This document shows, piece after piece, positions 1-5,736 of a stretch of DNA of 9,477 bases. The DNA is from CAZRGV01 sp964599655 (GTDB lineage Bacteria > Planctomycetota > Planctomycetia > Isosphaerales > Isosphaeraceae), in assembly GCA_964599655.1 (NCBI GenBank), contig CAZRGV010000194.1, forward strand, positions 1 to 9,477. Direction: 5' to 3'. How positions within the stretch are numbered: position 1 is the first letter of the stretch; the number at the start of each line of letters is the position of its first letter. The translations under genes and the position numbers were made by a program. Under the pieces are notes generated by a model. The model was not told the origin of the DNA. It did not search any database and saw only the letters and a list, made by a program, of their open reading frames with translations.

Positions 1-119
1 TCGAGGAGCAGCTTTACATCGACCTCTACGAACAAACCCGCCTGGAACGCGAGCGGGCCTTCCAGAAGGCCAACGACCGCCGAGGCGATCGCTGGCCGAT
101 GGCCGCCGCTCGCCTTTGA
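1..119 (+). CDS. C-terminal end of an unidentified protein (5' partial)
   Basis: An open frame enters from the left edge (codons start at base 3) and stops at TGA 117-119, leaving 38 residues. The tail is hydrophilic and helix-prone, rich in Glu, Arg and Gln (for example QTRLERERAFQKAND), and ends in a short Ala/Arg segment. Codon use is G/C-biased at third positions, as in the genuine genes nearby. No domain can be recognised from so short a piece. It converges on the minus-strand gene that ends at 198, with 78 bases between the two stops and no clear hairpin terminator there. It is a real gene end on reading-frame and codon grounds, but its function is unknown. Confidence 0.6.
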   Translation, partial: EEQLYIDLYEQTRLERERAFQKANDRRGDRWPMAAARL

Positions 120-197
120 ACGCGAAGCCCAGGGGAACGAGGGTGGGGGCGAGTTCCGCCGACCCGTGCCGGCTTGCTCGCCCCCCGATATCGACGG

Positions 198-668
198 TCA
201 GGGTGCCACCGCCTTCTTGCGGCTCAGCTCAAAGAGGAACGTGGACTGAAAATCAGCCTCAAACCGCTTCGGCCGATCGGCCCCCTCGCCGCCGAAGCAG
301 ATGGACAGCTTGTCCTCGCCGTCGAACTTGTAGATGCCGGGGGCCTGGTATCCTTTGGCGTTGGGCGAGGTGTCCAGGACCTTCAGGTCAATCGCCTTTT
401 CGGGCTTCGACTCGGGATCGAGCGTGATGGTGATCTCATAAGCGCGCGTCGGCGTTTTCAACGAGAGCCGTTCGGCCTTGAAAACCCAGGTGCTTTCCCC
501 CGAGTCATCCTTCGAAACCCACTCTCCCTGGAACGCCTTGAGGTCTCCCGAAAGGGGTTTAGGCTCGTCGGCCCGGAGGCCGGAAACGATCGCGAGTGCC
601 AGACTCAGCAGCCCCAGGCCAGGACGCATCACGGAACGAATCGTTACGAAACGACAATTCAGCATCAT
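198..668 (-). CDS. Secreted TIGR03067-family protein
   Basis: This encodes a 156-residue exported protein of unknown biochemical role. Residues 1-33 form a signal peptide: a basic n-region, then the hydrophobic stretch LGLLSLALAIVSG and a likely cleavage after LRA, before DEPKP. The mature part fits the TIGR03067 domain seen many times per genome in planctomycetes. It has an FQGEW opening (about 46-50), a KAIDL strand (about 91-95), and GIYKFDGEDKLSICF near 111-125, followed by the RPKRFEA segment. This fold is thought to be a small beta-rich domain. The start was chosen at 668 because GGAG (minus strand, 680-677) lies 8 bases upstream; the frame stays open to 737, but those residues would bury the signal peptide. 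A start at 665 is equally possible. The gene stands alone on its strand. Family assignment rests on remembered motifs and is fairly firm; the function is not known. Confidence 0.85.
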   Translation of the reverse strand: MMLNCRFVTIRSVMRPGLGLLSLALAIVSGLRADEPKPLSGDLKAFQGEWVSKDDSGESTWVFKAERLSLKTPTRAYEITITLDPESKPEKAIDLKVLDTSPNAKGYQAPGIYKFDGEDKLSICFGGEGADRPKRFEADFQSTFLFELSRKKAVAP

Positions 669-676
669 TCGTACCA

Positions 677-680
677 CTCC
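677..680 (-). promoter_or_regulatory. Ribosome binding site deciding the TIGR03067 start
   Basis: On the minus strand GGAG lies 8 bases before the ATG at 668. The longer frame back to 737 has no such site, and its extra residues are not signal-peptide-like. This favours 668 as the true start. Confidence 0.55.
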
Positions 681-1103
681 TTGGGTGCGCCGGGTCGGTC
701 CTGGAGGGCGGAATCGCAAGACCGGGCCGAAGGCCATCGGGCGTTGGCGTCAACACCAACCGCGGAGAGATTATCACCCCACGACGCGCAACACGAGGGG
801 GCCGACCGCCCGGATCGTGGAATCCTCGGCGCGCCGTGCCCCCGGACCTGTCGCCGCCAACGACGGCGGGGCTCCAGTTTTCTTAAGCACGCGGCGCGAG
901 GGAAGGGCCGATTCCGACCGGTGTTGAGATGGCAAATCTTGCACCGGATCGGGGGGTGGGACGCATCATTGCCATTCCCATACGGCCCATCCGATTGACA
1001 GGGCCGGGACGGGCTCGGTCCCATCGAAGAGACGGCCCCCTCGCGAGGCGACGGACCGCGTGGAGACGAGCCTTGGGGAATGACGTTCGACACGAGAGGA
1101 ATC

Positions 1104-1136
1104 CCGGTCAAGGGAACGGGGTGGGCCCTTGACCGG
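1104..1136. repeat. 11-bp perfect inverted repeat upstream of hpf
   Basis: The arms CCGGTCAAGGG (1104-1114) and CCCTTGACCGG (1126-1136) are exactly complementary and separated by 11 bases. No T-tract follows on either strand, so a terminator is unlikely. The repeat ends 82 bases before the hpf start, and its right arm contains TTGACC, a good -35 match. It may be an operator overlapping the hpf promoter, or a hairpin in the 5' leader; the sequence does not decide between them. Confidence 0.45.
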
Positions 1137-1158
1137 AAAGGCGGGGCCGGGTTAGTCT
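1129..1158 (+). promoter_or_regulatory. Candidate hpf promoter (weak)
   Basis: TTGACC (1129-1134, five of six -35 bases) is followed after 18 bases by TAGTCT (1153-1158, three of six -10 bases). A nearby TGTAAT at 1160-1165 is a better -10 but would make the spacer 25 bases. The -35 lies within the right arm of the inverted repeat at 1104-1136. Planctomycete promoter consensus is poorly defined, so this is only a candidate. Confidence 0.25.
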
Positions 1159-1204
1159 TTGTAATCGCCCGGGGCGACCTTGCGGGGCGAGATTGCGAAG
1201 CCAA

Positions 1205-1210
1205 GAAGGA
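1205..1210 (+). promoter_or_regulatory. Ribosome binding site deciding the GTG start of hpf
   Basis: AAGGAG stands 8 bases before GTG 1219-1221. An in-frame TTG at 1180 would add 13 residues with no homology to the family and has no comparable site. The GTG start also places the first beta strand (LEITTRH) right at the N-terminus, as expected for this family. Confidence 0.7.
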
Positions 1211-1218
1211 GCGGACGG

Positions 1219-1599
1219 GTGCAACTTGAAATCACGACCCGCCACGGGAGCCTAGAGCCGAACCAACAGGCCTATCTGAACGATAAGGCCCAGAAGCTGC
1301 TGAAGTATTTCGGCCGGCTGATGTCGATTGAGGTCGCGGTGGACCACCGCAAGAACGACTGGCAGGTGGAAATTTTTGTCTCGGCCGAGCACAAGCACGA
1401 CTTCATCGCCAGCGAATCGGCCTCAACGCCGGAAGCCGCCATGGACCAGTGCGTTCACAAGGTCGAGCAGCAGCTTCGGCGTTACAAGGAGAAGATCCAG
1501 AACCACAAGGGAGACATCCCCTTGGGAGGTTCCGGCCCGGCCCTTGGCCTGACCACGCCCCCTTCGCTGGAAGGCGAGGAGGACGGCGAAGAGCGTTGA
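1219..1599 (+). CDS. hpf: Ribosome hibernation promoting factor (short HPF/RaiA family)
   Basis: This encodes a 126-residue protein of the HPF/YfiA (S30AE) family, which binds the decoding centre of the 30S subunit and keeps ribosomes inactive in stationary phase or starvation. The beta-alpha-beta-beta-beta-alpha layout is visible: strand LEITTRHGSLE, helix NQQAYLNDKAQKLLKYF, strand MSIEVAVDH, strand WQVEIFVSAE, strand KHDFIASESA, then a helix (STPEAAMDQCVHKVEQQLRRYKEKI) with the basic residues expected for rRNA contact. The tail is acidic and Pro/Gly-rich. At this length it lacks the C-terminal dimerisation domain of long HPF (about 180-190 residues). The IIA gene begins 190 bases downstream on the same strand. 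HPF next to a ptsN-type gene recalls the rpoN-hpf-ptsN cluster of proteobacteria, but rpoN is not in this window. The family call is secure. Confidence 0.93.
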   Translation: MQLEITTRHGSLEPNQQAYLNDKAQKLLKYFGRLMSIEVAVDHRKNDWQVEIFVSAEHKHDFIASESASTPEAAMDQCVHKVEQQLRRYKEKIQNHKGDIPLGGSGPALGLTTPPSLEGEEDGEER

Positions 1600-1779
1600 T
1601 TGGATCGGATTGTTTTTGCCCGATTGACTCGAGATTTCAACCAACCAGAACTGAGCAGTCCCGCTCGCGGCGCCGTCGTGATCCGATCTGGGGCGTGAGG
1701 CTTGATCCATGGTGCCCCGCCCGACTCCGGGCCCCCCACCGCCCCTCGAACGGACCCGATCAGACGGCGGCGCGACGAC

Positions 1780-1785
1780 GGAGGG
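1780..1785 (+). promoter_or_regulatory. Ribosome binding site deciding the IIA start
   Basis: GGAGGG ends 4 bases before the ATG at 1790, or GGAG ends 6 before it. The upstream in-frame ATG at 1709 would add 27 residues rich in Pro and Arg that do not belong to the IIA fold. The start at 1790 is therefore preferred. Confidence 0.6.
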
Positions 1786-1789
1786 CCGG

Positions 1790-2260
1790 ATGAAGCTTTC
1801 GGATTTCGTGGTGCGCAAGGCAATCCTGGTGGACCTGAAGGCGACCGGGAAAGAGGAGGCGATCAAAGAGATCGTGCACAGCCTGCGCGATGCTGGCAGC
1901 CTGGCCGAGGCGGACACGGACAGCGTGATTCGCGCGATCCTCAATCGGGAGGAACTGGGCTCGACCGGCATCGGCCAGGGCGTGGCGGTGCCTCACACGC
2001 GGCACCCCAAGGTCGATCGGCTGATCGGCACGGTGGCCCTCTCTCGCAAGGGGGTCGAGTTCGCGGCCCTGGACGGCGAACCCGTCGATATTCTGTTCCT
2101 GCTGGTCTCGCCGCCGAACCAACCGGGCGATCACTTGCGGGCGCTGGAGAATATTTCTCGGCATCTGAAGGACGAGCGATTCGTGAGCTTCCTTCGGCAA
2201 GCGAAAACGCGCGAAGACGTCGAGGATCTGCTCGATGAGGCCGACTCGGGCTCGCCCTGA
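1790..2260 (+). CDS. ptsN: PTS IIA protein, fructose/nitrogen (PtsN) type
   Basis: This is a 156-residue single-domain phosphocarrier of the PTS_EIIA_2 family, which accepts phosphate from HPr on a histidine. The hallmark block is intact: NREELGSTGIGQGVAVPHTR, with the phospho-accepting His at residue 69 (E. coli IIA-Ntr His73). It is followed by the core strands IGTVALSRKGVEF and PVDILFLLVSP, then the C-terminal helices with HLRALENISRHLKDERF. The N-terminal segment (KLSDFVVRKAILVDLKA, then EAIKEIVHSL) is typical of PtsN-like proteins. No EIIB or EIIC domain is fused or nearby, so a regulatory role is more likely than sugar uptake. HPr and Enzyme I follow in the same direction, giving a full phosphorelay. 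A IIA belonging to a fructose permease encoded elsewhere cannot be excluded. Confidence 0.9.
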   Translation: MKLSDFVVRKAILVDLKATGKEEAIKEIVHSLRDAGSLAEADTDSVIRAILNREELGSTGIGQGVAVPHTRHPKVDRLIGTVALSRKGVEFAALDGEPVDILFLLVSPPNQPGDHLRALENISRHLKDERFVSFLRQAKTREDVEDLLDEADSGSP

Positions 2261-2419
2261 GACTCCATTGCGGCGCGAACGTGACGCGCCGGGATGCGGC
2301 CCACACCGTGCGGACCACCATCAAGAACCCCGATCCCGACTGGATTTCTCGCCGGACACCGAGGCCCGAGGCCACCGCCCCCGTCGCGGCCCAGGGCCTC
2401 CCGGCCAATCGAACTACCG

Positions 2420-2734
2420 ATGACCCAAGACCCGCTCGTCGCCCGCCGCAAGGTCGAGATCACCAACGCGCTCGGTCTGCACCTTCGGCCGGCCGACAAG
2501 TTTGTGAAACTGGCCAACTCCTTTGAAGGAACCGAGATCCGGGTCCACTACAAGGGGAATGCGTTCAACGGCAAGAGCATTCTGGAGCTGGCGATGCTGG
2601 CGGCCGAATGTGGCACCCAGCTCGAACTGGAGGCCCGTGGTCCCGATGCTCAGGCCGCGGTGGAGGCGCTGGCCGATCTGGTCTTGGCCCAGTTTCACGA
2701 GGGACCTGACGGGGCCGAGGACCCATCGCCATGA
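2420..2734 (+). CDS. ptsH: Phosphocarrier protein HPr
   Basis: This encodes a 104-residue HPr, the relay between Enzyme I and IIA proteins. The active-site block NALGLHLRPADKFVKLAN carries the catalytic His at residue 21 with its Arg two positions on. The second signature, FNGKSILELAMLAA, holds a serine (residue 53) at the place of the regulatory Ser46 that HPr kinase modifies in many bacteria; no kinase gene is visible here. The tail past about residue 90 is longer than in the usual 85-90-residue HPr and is acidic. ATG 2420 was chosen because it leads directly into the first strand. There is no convincing ribosome binding site before it, and an in-frame ATG at 2294 gives a Pro/Arg-rich extension that I regard as non-coding. 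The stop overlaps an ATG at 2731 (ATGA), in the frame that leads into Enzyme I. Confidence 0.92.
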   Translation: MTQDPLVARRKVEITNALGLHLRPADKFVKLANSFEGTEIRVHYKGNAFNGKSILELAMLAAECGTQLELEARGPDAQAAVEALADLVLAQFHEGPDGAEDPSP

Positions 2735-2758
2735 CGCGAGTGCCGGACGCGTGGCCTT

Positions 2759-2784
2759 GCGGCCCTGCCGGCGCGGCAGGCCGC
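2759..2784 (+). repeat. Hairpin between ptsH and ptsI
   Basis: GCGGCC (2759-2764) pairs with GGCCGC (2779-2784), and TGCCG (2766-2770) pairs with CGGCA (2774-2778). Together they give 11 base pairs with a single bulged C and a 3-base loop. No T-tract follows, so it is not an obvious terminator. Lying 25 bases after the HPr stop, it could protect the upstream message or reduce readthrough to Enzyme I. Confidence 0.4.
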
Positions 2785-2928
2785 GGTAATCCCCTGTCGG
2801 GAATCCCGCTCGCGTTGAATTCCGGCACTTCCCCCACGTCTGGTTCGAGTTCGAGTTCCAATCACCCCCCAACACGTCCCCGCCCTCCCCGGGAACACAC
2901 CGTGCCTCGTGCCCCGAAATCGCCCCGG

Positions 2929-4706
2929 ATGCAAACCCTTCAGGGCATTGCCGTCAGCCCCGGCGTGGCGATCGGTCCGGCCCTGGTCCTCGACCCGCGA
3001 GGTCTGCACCTTCCACCCCGGGGGATTGATCCGGAGGCCGTCGCCGACGAACTCGCCCGGCTGGACCTCGGCCTGTCGGCGGCCCGCGCCGAGGCCGAGG
3101 CGGCCGAGAGCGGCGCCCGCCAGCGCATCGGCCCGCAATACGCCGACATTCTGTCGGCGCACGCCCGGATGATCGACGACCCGACGCTTCGTCGCGAGGC
3201 GCGCTTCAAGATCGAGCACGACAAGGTCGCGGCCGAGCACGCGGTTTGCGAGGTCCTCGACAACCTGGCGGCGCGGCTGGAAGGCATGGCCGATGCCTAC
3301 CTCGCCGCCCGAGCCGCCGACGTGCGCGACGTCGGNNNNNNNNNNNNNNNCGGATTCTCGACAGCCTGCTCGGGGGCCGGGCCCCTCAGGCGCTCGACGG
3401 CCCCAACGCCCCGAGCATCGTGCTGGCTCACGACCTGACCCCCAGCCAAACCGCCAGCCTCGACCCAACCCGCGTGCTGGGCTTCGCCACCGAAGCCGGC
3501 GGCCGGGCCAGCCACACGGCGATCGTCGCGGCCGGGCTCGAAATCCCCGCCGTCGTCGGCGTGGGGCCGTTCCTGCCCAACGCCCGTCGCAGCCGGGTCG
3601 TCATCATCGACGGTGACGATGATGCGCCCGACGCGGCCACCTTGCGACGCTACCGCAAAGCCTCGGCCGAGCGGGCCGCTCGGTTCGCCGGCCTGGCCCG
3701 ACTGGCCGATCTGCCGGCCGAAACCCGGGACGGAACCCGCGTGGCCCTGCTGGGCAACATCGAGTTTCCCGCCGAGGTCGAGGCCTGCCGGCTCCGCGGG
3801 GCCGACGGGATCGGCCTCTACCGGACCGAATTCCTTTACCTGAACGCCGATCGGCCACCCACCGAGGAAGAACAGTTCGCCTCCTACAGCGCGGTGGTTC
3901 GATCCATGATCCGAACCCTCGACCTCGGAGCCGACCAGCTGCTGTCGGCCAACCCGTCCGGGCCGAGTCCGGTCGAGCCCAACCCGTTTCTCGGACTTCG
4001 CAGCCTTCGGCTGTCCCTGCGGCATCCCGAGCCGTTCCGGATCCAGCTCCGGGCGATCCTCCGAGCCAGCGTGCTGGGCGACGTGCGTGTGATGTTCCCC
4101 CTCGTCTCGACGCTTCGCGAGTTTCGACAGGCCCGCGCCTTGCTGGGCGACGTGGCCCGCGAGCTGGCCGCCGAGGGCGTTCCGGCCCGAGCGGATTTGC
4201 CCGTCGGGGCCATGATCGAGGTTCCCGCGGCCGCCATGATGGCCGACCAACTGGCCAAGGAGGTGGACTTCTTCTCCATCGGGACCAACGACCTGATCCA
4301 GTATACCCTGGCCGTCGACCGGACCAACGAGACCGTCGCCGACCTGTACAACGCGTCCGACCCGGCCGTCCTGCGGCTGATCCGCATGGTGGTCGAGGCC
4401 GCCCGCCCGTACGGCACGCCGGTCAACGTTTGCGGGGCCATGGGGGGCGAGCCCCTGTACATCATGCTCTTGCTCGGCCTGGGCTTGCGCCAGTTGAGCA
4501 TGCCCCCGCACCAAATCCCCGAGGTCAAGCGGGTGATCCGCTCCATCGACATCGACATGGCCAAAACGGTCGCCGAGGACGTGCTGAGGCTCGACACGGC
4601 GGAAGCCGTTCACGAGGCCCTGCGGCGCGCCCTGCGACACGCCTTGCCCGATGCCCTGTTGCCGAAGACGGAGCCGCCACCTCGAAGCGGCCGGTCGCGG
4701 CCTTGA
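2929..4706 (+). CDS. ptsI: PTS Enzyme I (PEP-protein phosphotransferase), interrupted by an assembly gap
   Basis: Enzyme I autophosphorylates from phosphoenolpyruvate and passes the phosphate to HPr. The N-terminal helical and swivelling part runs from LQGIAVSPGVAIG. The active-site block GGRASHTAIVAAGLEIPAVVG places the phospho-His codon at 3513-3515. The PEP-binding barrel shows GLYRTEFLYL, RTLDLGAD, PNPFLGLRSLRLSL, the GTNDLIQYTLAVDR block, and VCGAMGGEP with the catalytic Cys codon at 4431-4433. A 15-base N run (3336-3350) separates frame 1 (upstream) from frame 3 (downstream). If one residue is missing there, the protein is 588 residues with His192 and Cys498, close to E. coli His189 and Cys502, so I treat it as one intact gene. 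ATG 2929 fits the family N-terminus. GTG 2902, or ATG 2731 overlapping the HPr stop, are alternatives, but 2731-2928 lacks the third-position G/C bias of the gene. Confidence 0.92.
3336..3350. other. Assembly gap (15 N) inside ptsI
   Basis: Fifteen unknown bases follow the codons for DVRDVG, and sequence resumes with RILDSLLGG. Alignment to the known Enzyme I pattern (DVRD-I/V-G-K-R-L-L in E. coli) leaves room for only about one residue. The true gap should then be 4 bases, and in any case 1 more than a multiple of 3. The given 15 bases break the frame artificially. Confidence 0.9.
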
Positions 4707-4768
4707 CGTCGGTCGTTTCCCGTATTCCTCAGAGAGACCCACAATCCCAGAACATCCGACCTCCAACC

Positions 4769-4795
4769 CAGGCCCGCTCCCCAGATCGGGGCCTG
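4769..4795 (+). repeat. Possible hairpin downstream of ptsI
   Basis: The arms CAGGCCC (4769-4775) and GGGCCTG (4789-4795) are perfectly complementary around 13 bases; an alternative inner pairing CCCC/GGGG is also possible. It lies 62 bases after the Enzyme I stop. There is no T-rich tail, so intrinsic termination would be weak at best. It may mark the 3' end of the PTS message, but this is uncertain. Confidence 0.3.
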
Positions 4796-4824
4796 ACGCG
4801 ACTGGAAACACGACGGCGCTCCCA

Positions 4825-4853
4825 TTGATCGAACAGACAAACACTCATAAACT
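4825..4853 (+). promoter_or_regulatory. Candidate promoter for the DUF2344-RNase E/G unit
   Basis: TTGATC (4825-4830) and TAAACT (4848-4853) each match four of six consensus bases and are spaced by 17 bases. They lie in the only AT-richer patch of this spacer. Transcription would start near 4860, leaving a leader of about 100 bases before the ATG at 4958. The palindrome at 4856-4871 sits right at that start point. Consensus matching in a planctomycete is only suggestive. Confidence 0.35.
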
Positions 4854-4855
4854 TC

Positions 4856-4871
4856 CATGCCGTCCGGCATG
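4856..4871. promoter_or_regulatory. 16-bp palindrome, possible operator
   Basis: CATGCCG (4856-4862) and CGGCATG (4865-4871) form a perfect 7-bp inverted repeat around the two bases TC. Placed 2 bases after a candidate -10 and over the predicted transcription start, it has the size and position of a repressor site. No regulator gene for it is visible. Chance occurrence in GC-rich DNA remains possible. Confidence 0.3.
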
Positions 4872-4957
4872 CCTCTCCCCAGCCAACACGGGCGAGAATC
4901 GTTCCGAGCGGCAGCCCTGACACGAGCCCAGAGACGGGCCCGGACCGAACACCGACG

Positions 4958-5653
4958 ATGGTTGCCAACAAGGTGCGACTCCGATTCGCCAAGCGCGGCG
5001 ACCTTCGCCTGGTCAGCCACCACGACCTCATGCGCTGCCTGGAACGAATGATCCGACGAACCGGGATTCCCATGGCTCACAGCCAGGGATTCAACCCCCG
5101 CCCCAAGATCGTCTTCACCCTGGCCATGGCCCTGGGAATCGAGGGCCGTCGCGAGGTCGTCGAGCTCGAGCTGGCCGAGGCGATGGAGCCGGCCGAGGTG
5201 CTTCAGCGCCTGTCGGCCGTCGCCCCCGAAGGATTCGACTTTCTCGAGGCCGAGGCCGCGCCGCCCGGCCGACCCGCCCAAGCCGAGGCGGTTTGCTATC
5301 GGCTCCAGGTCCCCGAAGACCGCCGGGAGGCCGCCCGCGCCGCCCTGGCGACGTTTCTGGCCAGCACCCACTGGCCCTACCTCAGGCGCCGGCCCGACCG
5401 CACCGTCGATGTCGACCTGCGCCCGTTTCTGCTCGGGGCCGAGATCGACCCCGAGGGCGTGCTCCGGTTCCGAATGAAGATCACTCCCAGCGGTTCGGCC
5501 CGACCCGCAAAGATCGTCGAGGCCCTCGGCCTGCGCGACCTGCTCGAGTCCGGATCCTACCTGATCCGGACCGAGGTCGAACTGACCGGCCCTCCCGCCG
5601 GCGCGCGACCGGCCGCCGGCGCTCTCCGCAACGCCGAACCGCCAAACCCTTGA
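4958..5653 (+). CDS. DUF2344 / TIGR03936 family protein (stand-alone)
   Basis: This encodes a 231-residue protein of the DUF2344 family, whose biochemical role is not established. The family start is clear: VRLRFAKRGDLRLVSHHDLMRCLERMIRRTGIPMAHSQGFNPRPKIVFTLAMALGIEGRREVVELEL. This includes the conserved H-D-L, S-Q-G-F-(N/H)-P and A-L-G-I motifs. A less conserved second half follows (from about residue 105), and the tail is Pro/Ala-rich. In other bacteria the domain is either fused to the C-terminus of a B12-binding-type radical SAM protein (TIGR03960) or encoded alone next to rne/rng and rplU. Here it is alone and lies 83 bases upstream of the RNase E/G gene in the same direction, so co-transcription is likely. 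ATG 4958 has no clear ribosome binding site but matches the family N-terminus. The link to RNA processing is inferred from context only. Confidence 0.88.
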   Translation: MVANKVRLRFAKRGDLRLVSHHDLMRCLERMIRRTGIPMAHSQGFNPRPKIVFTLAMALGIEGRREVVELELAEAMEPAEVLQRLSAVAPEGFDFLEAEAAPPGRPAQAEAVCYRLQVPEDRREAARAALATFLASTHWPYLRRRPDRTVDVDLRPFLLGAEIDPEGVLRFRMKITPSGSARPAKIVEALGLRDLLESGSYLIRTEVELTGPPAGARPAAGALRNAEPPNP

Positions 5654-5736
5654 CGAATCTCACGGGCCAGCCCAGTCCGCCGCAAAGGCGCCTGGCACCT
5701 GGCCACCCCCGAGAACAAGCCAGAAAGACAGATCGC

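Larger units (their letters stand above)
669..1218. other. Gene-free spacer between divergent genes
   Basis: These 550 bases separate the minus-strand TIGR03067 gene from hpf. The open frames across it lack ribosome binding sites and consistent codon bias, so I call no gene. On the minus strand, GATAAT (775-770) matches five of six -10 bases, but I see no -35 at proper distance. Just downstream of it is an imperfect inverted repeat at 743-760 (arms GTTGGCGT and ACACCAAC, 7 of 8 pairing) that could be an operator or leader hairpin. On the + strand side are the inverted repeat at 1104-1136 and a weak promoter candidate before hpf. The rest shows nothing I can support. Confidence 0.5.

Noticed and set aside
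1600..1620. T-run at 1613-1617 after hpf as an intrinsic terminator
   Set aside because: There is no stable hairpin directly before the T-run, only the unpaired end of hpf.
1624..1652. TTGACT (1624-1629) as a promoter for the IIA gene
   Set aside because: The -35 match is good, but at 16-18 bases downstream there is nothing resembling a -10 element (best is AGAACT, two of six).
3246..3438. Frameshifted ptsI pseudogene
   Set aside because: The frame change coincides exactly with the N run, and both sides match Enzyme I without other damage. A mis-sized gap is the simpler explanation.
3297..4844. 515-residue open frame on the minus strand opposite ptsI
   Set aside because: It is a shadow of Enzyme I in GC-rich DNA, with Gly/His/Asp-rich low-complexity sequence and no ribosome binding site. 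It also runs across the N gap.
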